From: Dermatophagoides farinae
Taxonomy: Eukaryota > Arthropoda > Arachnida > Sarcoptiformes > Pyroglyphidae
Assembly: GCF_024713945.1 (NCBI RefSeq)
Contig: NC_134686.1
Span: forward strand, 2,814,001-2,878,000
Direction: 5' to 3'
Length of the DNA stretch: 64,000 bases
Shown here: positions 1 to 10,400 of the stretch, piece by piece
How positions within the stretch are numbered: the stretch's first letter is position 1
Layout of the letters: each line of letters begins with the position of its first letter
Notes under the pieces: model-generated
The model's database searches: none
The model's input: only the letters and a program-made list of their open reading frames with translations
Told to the model about the DNA's origin: nothing
Translations under genes and position numbers: made by a program

Positions 1-2222
1 ATGATGGATTCGCCGATTTGAGCTCATAATAATTGATGATTGGTGGTAAACTTTGACCATGCAACGAATCAGTAACCACAACTCTGCTGAATTTGATACG
101 TTTGGAAAAATTTTCAAATGGAACAAGAATTTTCTCAGCCAATGGTGATTTGAGCTGAAGTTGTGTTCTGGTAATCACAGGCTTTTGGCCATCCATATTG
201 GAACTGGTATTACTATTGCTACTTGTAGCTGGTTGTTCGACTAGATCACCACCCGGACGAACACCATCAGAAAACATCACCTGTTTCACTGTTGTTGTTG
301 TTGTTGTTGATTCGCTGTTTGATGATTCGGATGAATTATTTGATCGTCGATTATTATTACTGGAACGATGTTTCAAAACACCAATAGGAACCATTACGGT
401 TGGTGGTGGCATATTAACAGCTTCAGAAACCTGTTCTAATGGTGATATTGTTGAACAATATTCTGATGGATTATTCGGATCCGGTGGATGATCAGGCGAA
501 TCGTTCACCGTTGAATCATTATGATTGGAAATATCCAATTGGCGACCATTTATTCGTTCAATTTCTTCAATTTTCATTAGGATAGCATAACAAAGTTGAC
601 AAACACGTGCCTCTTTGTAATCAAGATAAGGCAACCGGGCTTTAAAATTACAACATTGTGAACATAAAACTTTACCACAAGATCGACAATGATGTCGTCG
701 TTTAATGAGTGTAAATCTAACATCACAGTGTAGACAATTTTGAGCATCTTCATCCGGTATCCAAAATGGTTTTACTTTGCCCAACATTTGTTCCTCTTCA
801 GTGAGACCATTTGGCATCTCTTGACGTTCAAAATAATTGATATTCTGCACCAATCCGCCACGTGTTTCGTTTGTTCTATTTTCATTAAGGTCATTGTTAC
901 TATTACCATTTTCCGAACTTGTTGTCGGTTGTGATTGTTTCTGCTGTTGTTGTTCGCTTGAATCGGAAAGAATTTCTTCTAATTCCTGTAGCTGCTGTGC
1001 TTGTTCATCATTATTAGCACCGTTTTCGTCTTTGTCATCGTCATTAAGGCCAAGTTTTTGAGACCAATATTCATTCTCATCATTATCTTCATCGTTACTA
1101 TTCACTGGTTCTGATTTTGCATCGACCAATTCACTGCTGCTTACTGGTTGACTATCACCATCGGTTGAATCATTTGTAGGTAAACTTTCTTTTATCTCAG
1201 ATACTTTGATTTCTTGTTGTACAAGTTGTTCAACCTTGTTCGATTGATCTGGTTCTAATTGTTGAGAATCAGTCTGTATATCGGAATTGGCATCAATATC
1301 ATCAAGATCATCATTCAAATCACCAAGATATCGATCGAGATCTTCTTCACTCATTGCTCCGATTGCTATTTCATCCAAATCATTCTGGTCCTTATCATCG
1401 ACCTTTTCAGATGAATCAATCTGTTTGTTGAAATTTTCATTGGTCGTATCAGACGTTTCGATACTTTCTGGTTTTAATTCGGCAACAACTGTCACAATTT
1501 TTTCTTGGTTACCGCTCAAATCATCAGCTGAATTGATAATTTTGTCTTCATCGGAAACATTTTCGGTCGTAACTAGACATTCATTATCACAGGCCAGTTT
1601 TTCATTGATTGGACAATCCGAATGTGGTTCGCTATTCTGATCATCAACGATTTGTAAAAGGGCATCTTGTTCTTGGTCATTCAGTACTTGATCAGTATGG
1701 AGAATTTTTTCGGAGTTGATGGCTTTCGAACCATCATCATCATCATCATCATTGTGCTCAATCACAGATAGATCGTCGTTATTAGCCACAGAAAAATCAT
1801 TCTTCACATTATCATCATTTGTTTGACAACAATTTAAGTTGTTGGCCATGGAAAATTTATTCTGATTACCAACCGATTTATTCAAGGTTTCAATATTATT
1901 GTTTTGTTCGACCAAAACATTATTGTTACTAGTAACCATTGAATTGGATAATGATGATGATGATGATACTATCAACAATTTAGGAGGCTTTGAATGTATA
2001 GAAAAATCGGCATCATTTAAATCAATTCTATCATTGATTAAATTGGCCGAATCATCTGATTCATGCACATGATTACGATTATTTACGGCTGATTCATCTA
2101 TAATACAAGAATTATTGGCTACAATTAAATATACAACATTTGACAATAATTAACTTACCATAATCATCGTTTAGCTCAAGTTCATCAAGAACTTTATCCA
2201 AATCAATGACATATTTATCCAT
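1..2222 (-). CDS. ZFYVE9: SARA-like FYVE-domain protein (ZFYVE9/ZFYVE16 family), 3' end outside window
   Basis: SARA/endofin-type endosomal adaptor. In animals it binds PI3P through a FYVE finger and presents Smads to activin/TGF-beta receptors. Exon 1 is 2222-2159 (21 codons plus 1 nt) and starts MDKYVIDLDKVLDELEL. A 40-nt intron (2158-2119, GTAAG..GTAG) leads to exon 2, open from 2118 past base 1; about 727 codons are visible. The N-terminal ~450 residues are acidic, Ser/Asn-rich and low in complexity. The FYVE finger lies at about residues 470-535 (near bases 575-790): it starts WIPDEDAQNC, carries the PI3P-binding RRHHCR signature and ends CQLCY. Downstream come PNNPSEYCSTI and PPPTVMVPIGVLK, nearly the same as the Smad-binding region of vertebrate SARA as I remember it, then VMFSDGVRPGGDL. 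The C-terminal SARA domain is cut off by the window edge. SARA and endofin cannot be told apart here, but the Smad-binding motif favours ZFYVE9. It is divergent from DCTN4. Confidence 0.88.
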
Positions 2223-2612
2223 TTATTAATCAGAAGATTGATGATGAATTATAAGCTAATTTTTCAACAAAAAAAAAGAATCATGAATGATGAAACATTT
2301 TAATCATTTGATCGACAAAGATATCTAAAATGGTAATTTGACAGAATGAGTTAATGAATATATATGATATACGAACAAAAAAAACTTGAATATTGAATCG
2401 CAATCAATTTTTTCAGTGTTCTGTTGTTATGTGTTGATAAATATATATCAAAACAAAACTTGGTGTTCACTCTCTCGGCGAGCACATTCACAGATGGGAT
2501 TCAAATCTCTTATTTATATTATGATGTATTTATGTTTTCCATCATCAAATTTTTTTTTAAAAAAGATTGATTGATAATTGATTTATTTATCATTGATTAT
2601 ATCCAATTAACA
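2223..2612. other. Divergent intergenic region ZFYVE9 / DCTN4
   Basis: A 390-nt AT-rich spacer between two divergently transcribed start codons, so it should hold both promoters and both 5' UTRs. Apart from short A and T runs I see no recognisable motif. An in-frame ATG at 2571 could extend DCTN4 by 14 residues, but these ([13 protein letters not shown]) look non-conserved. Confidence 0.6.
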
Positions 2613-4303
2613 ATGTTATTTATTTCACCATTTTTGGACAGCCAATGTGTCCAATATCAATGTTCATGTAAGCAATGGAAAACAATTCATTACTTATATT
2701 TTTGCCGATATTGTGATGAAACACGTTGTCGTGATTGTGTTTCACATGAAGTTGATTCACAATTTTGTCCACAATGTTTGGAATATATTCCAATGTTGGA
2801 TGCTAAACTGAAGAAAAACAAGTAAGTCAATTGGAAATTTTCAATTTTTCTCATCACAATCATTGATTGTTTGTACAGATGTGCTCAATGTTATCAATGT
2901 CCATGCTGTCAGAATACATTATCCACTCGAATTCAATTGTTGCCAGTTCACAATCCGGATCCGACAAACGATTCTCAGCCTAACGTCAAGAAACTTAGCT
3001 ATTATTTTTGCTATTTTTGTCGTTGGTCATCACGCGATATTGGCATTCCTGATCAAAGTTCTGGTAAGTTTTTTTTTCAATCAATCAATCATTTTGTTTC
3101 TATACAAAAAGTTTTTTTTTCAGCTGGCGGAGGTTTCACTGAACCGAAGGTTCCTGAATCGGAACGATTAGAATCACTTTCCGAATATTATCGTATTTTA
3201 TCACTTAAAGAAAAGAATGAAAAGGAAAAGAAAAGAATGGTACCGAGAACGGCATTATCTTTGCTCGATAAATATGGCATCACCTCAACATTGTCGCCCA
3301 AAGTAACGGCGACATTACGTGCACGAATGGCTAGAAACAGTTCGGGTGTTTCTACATCCGATCTAACCAAATCATTTCCACAACTTGAAGATTTTAAACC
3401 ATCGATTGGTTTGTCCGAAGATGCACTTCCAAAATTGAACATTGAACAATATTATGGACCAATGGACAATGCTGATCATGCTTCATCGGTGATCGATGTT
3501 GGCCATTTGAACACATTACAACAAACACTTAATCAGATTGAACGGCAGCCTCAAAAATGTTCAGATCTTTATCCGACAAGTCAGCAGTTGGTGGTGAAAC
3601 GATCATTACGTTGTAAAAAATGCGATCACAATCTATCCAAGCCTGAATACAATCCTTCATTAATAAAATTTAAAATTCAACTTTCAGCATAGTAAGTCAT
3701 CATCATTATTGAATTTTTCAAGTTATTAATTAATTCCTCATTTCACTATATAAATAGTTACATTGTTCCTGAATTGCGTATATTGAAATCAACGCCATTG
3801 AAATTGAATGAAACAACACGAATCGAATTAACATTGACCAATCCGACACAATATCTGATCAATGTCACACTATTACCGGTAGATATAATTAACAACCCTA
3901 TTGCCGATGTAATTTTGCCCAATACTGTGTTGCAATTGACACCAAAAGATGATACCGGTGATTTGGTCGATGTGGAATCATCTAGTTCTAAATTCAATGA
4001 TGATCCAAAGTAAGCCACGATTAACATATTGATCTTCAATTAATATTTTTTTTTTCTTGTTACAGTGTCATTTCATTTCGTCAGGGTAATAAAATTGGCG
4101 TATATTTATTTGTCACACCTAAACAAGGCAATGGTGTTGAATGTCAAGTGCAATTTCGTATGAAACATGATTATGTTCATTCAATTCTTCCATCTACATT
4201 GAAACCGGCAAACCAAAATGTTGAAGAGACATTCAAAACAACAAAAGAAACCAAATGGGTTACCCATATGATCAAAGTTAATCTGGCAAATATTTCCGAT
4301 TAA
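2613..4303 (+). CDS. DCTN4: Dynactin subunit 4 (p62)
   Basis: Pointed-end subunit of dynactin, the cofactor that links cytoplasmic dynein to cargo. Five exons fit frame and splice signals: 2613-2821, 2879-3063, 3124-3691, 3758-4009 and 4066-4303, giving 483 aa (human about 460). The introns are 54-66 nt. The N-terminus has the p62 cysteine-rich zinc-binding module: [38 protein letters not shown] and [10 protein letters not shown], then [11 protein letters not shown]. Further on are a charged helix ([19 protein letters not shown]), [19 protein letters not shown] and IKFKIQLSA, then the C-terminal beta-rich part with [14 protein letters not shown] and FRMKHDY. All of these follow human DCTN4 in order. 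The start was chosen because it leaves an N-terminus of the usual length; an upstream ATG at 2571 is in frame. Convergent with LSM7: the stops are 67 nt apart. Confidence 0.95.
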
Positions 4304-4335
4304 TAATGCTTTTTATCAATATATAAATTCTATGA

Positions 4336-4341
4336 AATAAA
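4336..4341 (+). terminator. Poly(A) signal of DCTN4
   Basis: AATAAA 32 nt after the DCTN4 stop codon. Only a few bases separate it from the opposite-strand signal of LSM7, so the two transcripts probably overlap at their 3' ends. Confidence 0.65.
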
Positions 4342-4346
4342 TACAT

Positions 4347-4352
4347 TTTATT
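4347..4352 (-). terminator. Poly(A) signal of LSM7
   Basis: AATAAA on the minus strand (TTTATT as written), 18 nt past the LSM7 stop and facing the DCTN4 signal. Confidence 0.6.
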
Positions 4353-4370
4353 CTTAAACATGTATATTGT

Positions 4371-4870
4371 TTATTCATGTTGAATGAATGGATTGGCAAT
4401 CGGCTCCATACCATCTACGGGACAAATCGAAACAATTGTTGTGCCACGACATACAACCAGTCCTAATTGGCGAGAATCTTCGCTTACTTTATAAGGATCA
4501 TCTGGATCTATAATATAAACACATTATACATTTGATAATTGCAAATTGTAAAACACATCAAATAAAATTTACCTCGCAGGTATTCAGTTGTACCATCCAA
4601 AACAAGATTCAAAAGCGTATCATAACCTTTCAATGTACCAGTAGCTATAATAAATTAAACTAAGGTTATGATGAAATGTTAAAATCATCAATCAATTTAC
4701 CTTCACGGCCACCTTGAAATTTGATTCGAATTGCTTTTTCCAGATATTTGGAAAGATCGACAATCGATTCTTTTTTCTTCTTTTCTCCACCCGATGATTT
4801 ATCATTGTGAGCCTGTGTAAACAAAAAGAGAATGGTAAAAACTTTCTTGAACAATTCAAAAACTTACCAT
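4371..4870 (-). CDS. LSM7: U6 snRNA-associated Sm-like protein LSm7
   Basis: Subunit of the LSm1-7 (cytoplasmic mRNA decay) and LSm2-8 (U6 snRNP) rings. The coding exons are 4870-4868, 4812-4701, 4644-4573 and 4507-4371, giving 107 aa (human 103). The first coding exon is the ATG alone: GTAAGT follows immediately, and the next exon starts in frame with Ala. The protein matches human LSM7 closely: KKKKESIVDLSKYLEKAIR, then IKFQGGREATGTLKGYD and LLNLVLDGTTEYLRDPDD, then QLGLVVCRGTTIVSICP, ending GMEPIANPFIQHE. Sm1 and Sm2 are both complete. Same strand as the dehydrogenase just upstream (186 nt between its stop and this ATG), convergent with DCTN4. Confidence 0.95.
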
Positions 4871-4960
4871 TTTGAATGATGATCATAAATTTTCAAATGA
4901 AATGAATCTAAATCAAAAAAACAGCTTGTCAAATAATCGATTGAAAACACATGCTTGAAT

Positions 4961-4987
4961 GACCAATGCTCACAGTGCGCTTGCGCA
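4961..4987. promoter_or_regulatory. Possible LSM7 promoter elements: CCAAT and an NRF1-like palindrome
   Basis: About 90-120 nt upstream of the LSM7 ATG lie GACCAATGCT and the near-palindrome TGCGCTTGCGCA (4976-4987), one base from the NRF1 consensus TGCGCATGCGCA. CpG is scarce around here, so the motif stands out. Its role is inference from motif and position only. Confidence 0.35.
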
Positions 4988-5056
4988 TTCAAATGAACAT
5001 AAAATGAATTTTTTCAAAAAAAAATTTTTTTTTTTAATTTATTTTTCCATCATACA

Positions 5057-6118
5057 TCAAATTTTAAAATATTTGCTCGGTTCGATGCCAACCATTTGAC
5101 AACTAACTGTCCATAATCGTCGAGCTGCTTCATCATCCAATGATTCACTGAATATGCAATGATTTTCTTTACAATTGCTGTAATAATGGCCTGATTGATA
5201 TTTCAATGATGGCTCCAAAGCACAAAACAGTGTCGTTTGTACACCCGAATAAACATCCAGATTGAATAGAAAACCGATAATATTGAAAATGATTCTTTTA
5301 AAGCCTAGAATATGTCTAGTCAGATTCGTATTAATAGTTCCTGGATTCAGACTGTAAACTTTGACATTGGGAAATTTATCCGAACGATCATCTAATTCTT
5401 TTGCCAATTGCCTGGTGAAAAGGACATTGGCCAATTTACTCTGACAATAAGCTTCTACCGGATCATAAGAGGACGGTTTTTTGGTGAAATTAATATCATC
5501 AAAAAAAATTCGTCCTCTAATGTGATGTATGGTGCTTACATTGATGATACGGCCATCATCCGAATCGATCATCAACGGCAAAACATAATGTGTTAGCAAG
5601 AAATGACCCAGATGATTGGTGGCAAATTGTATTTCATAACCATCCGATGATAGTGTTCGTTCGGGACACATCATAACGCCGGCATTATTGATCAATATAT
5701 CTATTCGGTCATAATGGTCACCTAATGTTTTACCAAATCGATGAATCGATGTGAAGGACGATAGATCGAGTTGGTGCACATCTATATCGGTTGTTCGAAA
5801 TCGACGACGAACATTATTGGCAGCTTGCCGACCTTTTTCTAAATCTCGACAACACATGACTACTTTGGCTCCTCGTCGACATAGCTGATAAGTAGCCTCT
5901 AAACCAATTCCACTATTAGCACCGGTTATTAAGACAATTTTGCCATCAATACGATTATCTTTCTTATAATATCGACGGCCTAATCCTACGAATCGTAGAA
6001 TATTGGTGAAAAATTCAATAATAAACAAACATGTCGTTAATGTTTCAATCTTTATTCTTCTCATCACTGCATCAGACATGTTGACATGACTGTTGTTCAT
6101 TTTGAATGTGTGTGTCAT
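5057..6118 (-). CDS. Short-chain dehydrogenase/reductase (retinol dehydrogenase-like), intronless
   Basis: A 353-aa classical SDR encoded in one exon. An in-frame TAA lies three codons before the ATG, which supports the start. A hydrophobic segment at about residues 28-46 suggests an N-terminal membrane anchor. The cofactor glycine motif TGANSGIG is at 65-72, NNAG at 144-147, the catalytic Ser at about 195 (NVST) and YCQSK at 224-228, so the catalytic set is complete. The CCRD and HLGHFLLT stretches resemble the RDH11/12/13 and WWOX-like group, which reduce retinal or other lipid carbonyls with NADPH. The substrate cannot be read from sequence. Lack of introns, unlike most neighbours, may reflect intron loss or retroposition. 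Confidence 0.85.
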   Translation of the reverse strand: MTHTFKMNNSHVNMSDAVMRRIKIETLTTCLFIIEFFTNILRFVGLGRRYYKKDNRIDGKIVLITGANSGIGLEATYQLCRRGAKVVMCCRDLEKGRQAANNVRRRFRTTDIDVHQLDLSSFTSIHRFGKTLGDHYDRIDILINNAGVMMCPERTLSSDGYEIQFATNHLGHFLLTHYVLPLMIDSDDGRIINVSTIHHIRGRIFFDDINFTKKPSSYDPVEAYCQSKLANVLFTRQLAKELDDRSDKFPNVKVYSLNPGTINTNLTRHILGFKRIIFNIIGFLFNLDVYSGVQTTLFCALEPSLKYQSGHYYSNCKENHCIFSESLDDEAARRLWTVSCQMVGIEPSKYFKI

Positions 6119-6475
6119 TTGATTTTAGCAACATAAAACAGCCGCATTTGTGGTTAAATTTGAGCAAATTTCTACCCCATTTTAATAGAAAAAAAAACAA
6201 AGAAAAAACATAGCATCGATTGTGGTTAAGATTGTTGAAAAAGGTTGAACAAAGAAAAAAATTTCAAATCACCGTTAACGATATTGACCATGTCAAACAA
6301 ATCGTTTACATATTGCAAGTTCATCAATGCTACTTTCAAGGTGTCATTCAGTTGAGATTTTTTTTTTCGACTACTCTCATCCAACTCCAATTTGTTAATT
6401 TTAATATAACTTTTTGGATACTTTTCTGGAAAAAAGTAGTTTCTAAGACCGACCAAGTTTGAAAAAAAGTTAATC
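6119..6475. other. Divergent intergenic region, SDR / coiled-coil gene
   Basis: A 357-nt AT-rich spacer with A/T runs between two divergent start codons. No recognisable element. The short ORFs on either strand here are low-complexity and unsupported. Confidence 0.5.
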
Positions 6476-7359
6476 ATGACTTGGCATGCGATTATCCGTG
6501 ATGCAAGTGGTCAACTGGAAATCATAAACATTTTTCAATTCTGTGATTTTAATATTAAATGGAGGAGTACTAATCCTTTGGATTGGCCCAAAGAACAGAT
6601 TCTTTATAAAGACGCTGATTTTTCCATCAAATATGGAACGGTAGAATTTATAGGTAATGGTTATGATGCAATAACGTATTCAAATTGATTTTTAATTCAA
6701 ATCAAGGTGGAGAAGAAGAAGCCAGACAAAAAATGGAAGAAATGCTCACTTTTGTCGATGTTAATTCGTTGACAGTGGCAAAATTGAACGAAAAAATTTC
6801 CATTATGGAACGTGAGCAAACAAAGATGTTGAATCGAATCCAAGAATTGGAAAGAAAAATTACGGACCTGGAACGTCGAATTCAATATATGAACTTTCCA
6901 CCTAGTCTTAGTAACCAGGTAAACAATTTCGTGTGAATGAAGATATTCTATTCACTTTTTTCATTTTTTTTTTCAACAATCCATAGGATGTAATAACTGT
7001 GGGTAGAAATCGAATTAATCTACATGTTTCGGACTTGGCCACAGCTCTTGTACCCGAAGATGATGTGAAAGGATTTACAACGTTGGCTAGAATTATTTTC
7101 CCAGAAAAGATGAGTGCTGGTCAAATTTGGTCAAATTTTTCTCACGACACACGAGATAATTTTCTAGATTTAATAAGTAAGTTTCATTCATAACTTCTAC
7201 TGAACAGGTCTGAATGTTTCATTTTCAGAATCATTTCTGGAATACAAATACAAGGATAAAGATGCAAACGAACAAAAATTGGCCATCAAAATTCTTAAAA
7301 AGAGATTCATAAAGAAATTACAAAATGATCGCGATCGAATTAAAAAAAACCAGTCATGA
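6476..7359 (+). CDS. Small coiled-coil protein with a BEN-like C-terminus
   Basis: I do not recognise a named orthologue. Four exons fit: 6476-6653, 6707-6918, 6987-7176 and 7229-7359, giving 236 aa. The N-terminal ~59 residues (MTWHAIIRDASGQLEI...) have no motif I know; the segment IKWRSTNPLDWPKEQILYKD may be a small fold. Residues ~61-122 form a heptad-rich coiled coil ending QELERKITDLERRIQYM. The C-terminal ~100 residues (VITVGRNRINLHVSDL, then TTLARIIFPEKMSAGQ, then a basic helix KLAIKILKKRFIKKLQ) have the hydrophobic spacing of a BEN domain: an ARxxFP-like core, then a helix before the end. BEN proteins bind DNA and act in chromatin repression, so a nuclear role is possible but inferred. 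Poly(A) signal at 7430-7435. Confidence 0.72.
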
Positions 7360-7429
7360 ATGAATACATTGTGCCATATCTGTTTCATTTTTTTTTTTTT
7401 TTTTGATTCTTCATATTTCAGTCATTATC

Positions 7430-7435
7430 AATAAA
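7430..7435 (+). terminator. Poly(A) signal of the coiled-coil gene
   Basis: AATAAA 71 nt after the stop codon and about 30 nt before the 3' end of the BLTP1 coding region on the other strand, so the two transcripts overlap or nearly do. Confidence 0.6.
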
Positions 7436-7464
7436 AAAAACAAACAAAACAAGTTGCAAAAATT

Positions 7465-10400
7465 TCAGTTCTCCGTAATTGATGTTTTAGCATTTTCTTC
7501 CTTATCTTTTTTCAACATTTGATATACGACAATTGAAATCATCTTATCGGCCATGTCCATTGTCGATCTTTGAATCCATTTAGGAATCGTTGTTCTGGCC
7601 TGGTTGAAACCCAATCGTTGTAGAATATAATCAACACCATAAGGATCGATATTTTTACTTGCCCACGAATGTAGACGAACTGTTGGTTCTAATTGCCAAA
7701 TCTAGAGACGAAATGAACAGAGGTGAATTAATTGACAAAAAAAAAAATTTCAGAAATTTTTCTTACTTCGCATTTAAATTCTCGATGATCACGTATTAGT
7801 GTTTCATTCTTAGTTGTCTTTTCATTCGGTCTTGATTTAGATTCATTAGTTGATCGTTCTTCATCCACAGTTTCTTTTGAGCCATTTTTTTGACTTTCTT
7901 TACCATCTTTATCGTTATTCAATGTTGTTGTGAATGTATCGGATGAAATGGCTGTCGATTCGTTGATATATGAACTGATTAGATTGTGAAGAAAGAAATA
8001 TGCTTCAGCATCGACGGCAACATAGATGTGATCAACAAAATCTGATCGAAAACTACATAACACCTTTGGTGAAACGATAGATGGTTCATTTGAAATTTGT
8101 AACTCTTGTTTAGTGGTAAGCTCAAATTTCATGCTTGGAAAAGCAAAAATCATTTCCTCTTTATGATGGAATTCACTTGTTGATTTTGTACGACGATCAG
8201 CTTGAATGGTTTTTAGCTGCGAAGGTGTCAATGATTCAATTGGAACGCCGAATGCATCAAATTCTGAATTATCAGTGGACGGTAATGGAAATCGATTCAC
8301 ATCATTAATTTTGACCGGTGACAATGCATAATGAAACCATTCATGTAGATGACGAAATTGTGGTGGAAATATCACCGTTCGGGTAATTTTACTCACAATG
8401 GCCATCGTTTCCATGTTATCACGAATACAATTTGTATCATTTCGACCAAGAACTAGTTCTAATTTTTGTACAACATCAGCCGAATCATTCAAATAACGTG
8501 CTTCGGTTTCAAAAGTTATCGATGGTTCTTTCAGACAAAAAACTGCCCATGATTTGGATCGAAAATTAACACCATGAAAACAAACTAATGAAATATTATG
8601 TGCTTGCACTTCAATCGAACCACCAAGTAAAGCTTTTCTATTTGACAACAGCTGAAATGCTTTACGCCAATATCGATGAAATGATTTTAGAGATATTTCT
8701 GGTAATGTATTTTCGGTAGTTACAGGCACCAGTACGGTTGGTTCGGATTTCGATTTTATATCCGGAGATTGTGTGATGGTAGTCTTTTTCTGACATTTGA
8801 CCTTATCCGTAGCTGTTGTTGATTTGAGTGTTGGATGCAAAGAATCGAATACTCTTTTTCCACTATGTAATTGTTGTGTGAAAAATTCTTCAAGTTTTGA
8901 GATTATTTTAATAAAATCTGGTGATGTTGATTTAGACATTAAAATTTGCATCTGGTCCCATTTGAGACTTCCTTGTACATGGATTGATGATGGTTCTTTC
9001 GTTTGTTGTGGTTGTTGATTAGAATCCATGCAAAGTGTGTGTTCAATTTTGGCATTCCATTTATCGAAAAATGAAGCACTAAGATCACTAATACGAACCA
9101 TCAGAATGGATGTGCCCATATAATCGATACGGTTTTCAATCGTATGCAATGAAAAATAAAGCCGATGTTGTGGTTCCAGATTTCTATCCTCTCGAATGTT
9201 AATCTCGGTACGAATATCGCTCAATTCGACAATACCACCAATTATGCCACCTTTAGCGTCCAATGTAGAATTATTCAAACAAAGTCCAACACGAAATTTA
9301 CGATGTTCATTCGAATCGATCGATATGGAACCATCGCACATTAGTTCTTTTGTTTGCCAATTTACATTACCCATTATGTTGCCCATATTCATCGATACGT
9401 TCAATTTAGAGAAATTTATTGTCAACAAAACTAATGTTTCCCATGGATTATTCACCACAGTGATCATATGCGATTTTAATTTCTTTTTCTTTCGTTTTTT
9501 CGGTTTTCGGTTTACATGTAAACAGCTTTCTATACTGAATTCATTGGATAAACTAGTCGTACTGCTGCTGCTACTATCTAAAGAATCGGCCTGTGAATCC
9601 AGTTCATCATCGATAAAAGCTCGATTATCTTCAGCTTCTTCGTCATCATTATCACTGAATATTGCATTCAATGTATTTTCGCCAATAAAAATTTTCTTCC
9701 AAATTGATTTTCGATACCATGCCTTTGGAAATGCTAATATTTCATTCAAACGACGTACATCATATTTAAAGGTAGCTGTGCCGATATCACAAATAGAAGA
9801 AAAACTTATACTTTGTGTAAGACAATCATTCAACAATAATCGTCTGGATCGTGAAATATTAATCTTGACAAATTCTACTTGTAAACTAAGAGAATCTTTA
9901 CGGTCATTTGTTGAATAGGATGATTGATTTTTTGAATTATTAGCTGACTTGTTTTTTTGGCCACCATATGGATGAAAAATGTAAAGAGAAAAATCGGCCA
10001 AACAACCGGTTATACTGAGGCCGCCACTATTCGAAGCAGAAGTCCCCATATTATTCGCTTGTGAATCTGTAGGAAACATTTTGGCATTCTTGAACGTTTT
10101 ATTCGATAATTGTTGAAATGTTGAATTATAATTCATGTCCGAAATGGTAGCTGGATCAATTTCCGATCGATTAGATGACATGACAAAATCAATTGATGGT
10201 AAATGTAAAAGACATTCCACTCTAGATATGGGTAAACATCCAAGCCGAATGATTGTAGGTTGAAAATGGAAAAATACAATCACATCGACTGGAAATGATG
10301 AATAATAAACATATTGTGATGAGCCTGGTTCTGGTTCATTTTGGCTATTATTGATTTGATTAGCAAATCTCTGCGATTGTATACTTGATAATGTGGCGTT

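Noticed and set aside
2571-2612. Upstream in-frame ATG extending DCTN4
   Set aside because: The 14 added residues are hydrophobic and unlike any DCTN4 N-terminus; the ATG at 2613 gives the expected length.
9196-9918. 240-codon plus-strand ORF
   Set aside because: Exact antisense shadow of the BLTP1 exon; composition and residue pattern are not protein-like, and the minus strand is clearly homologous.
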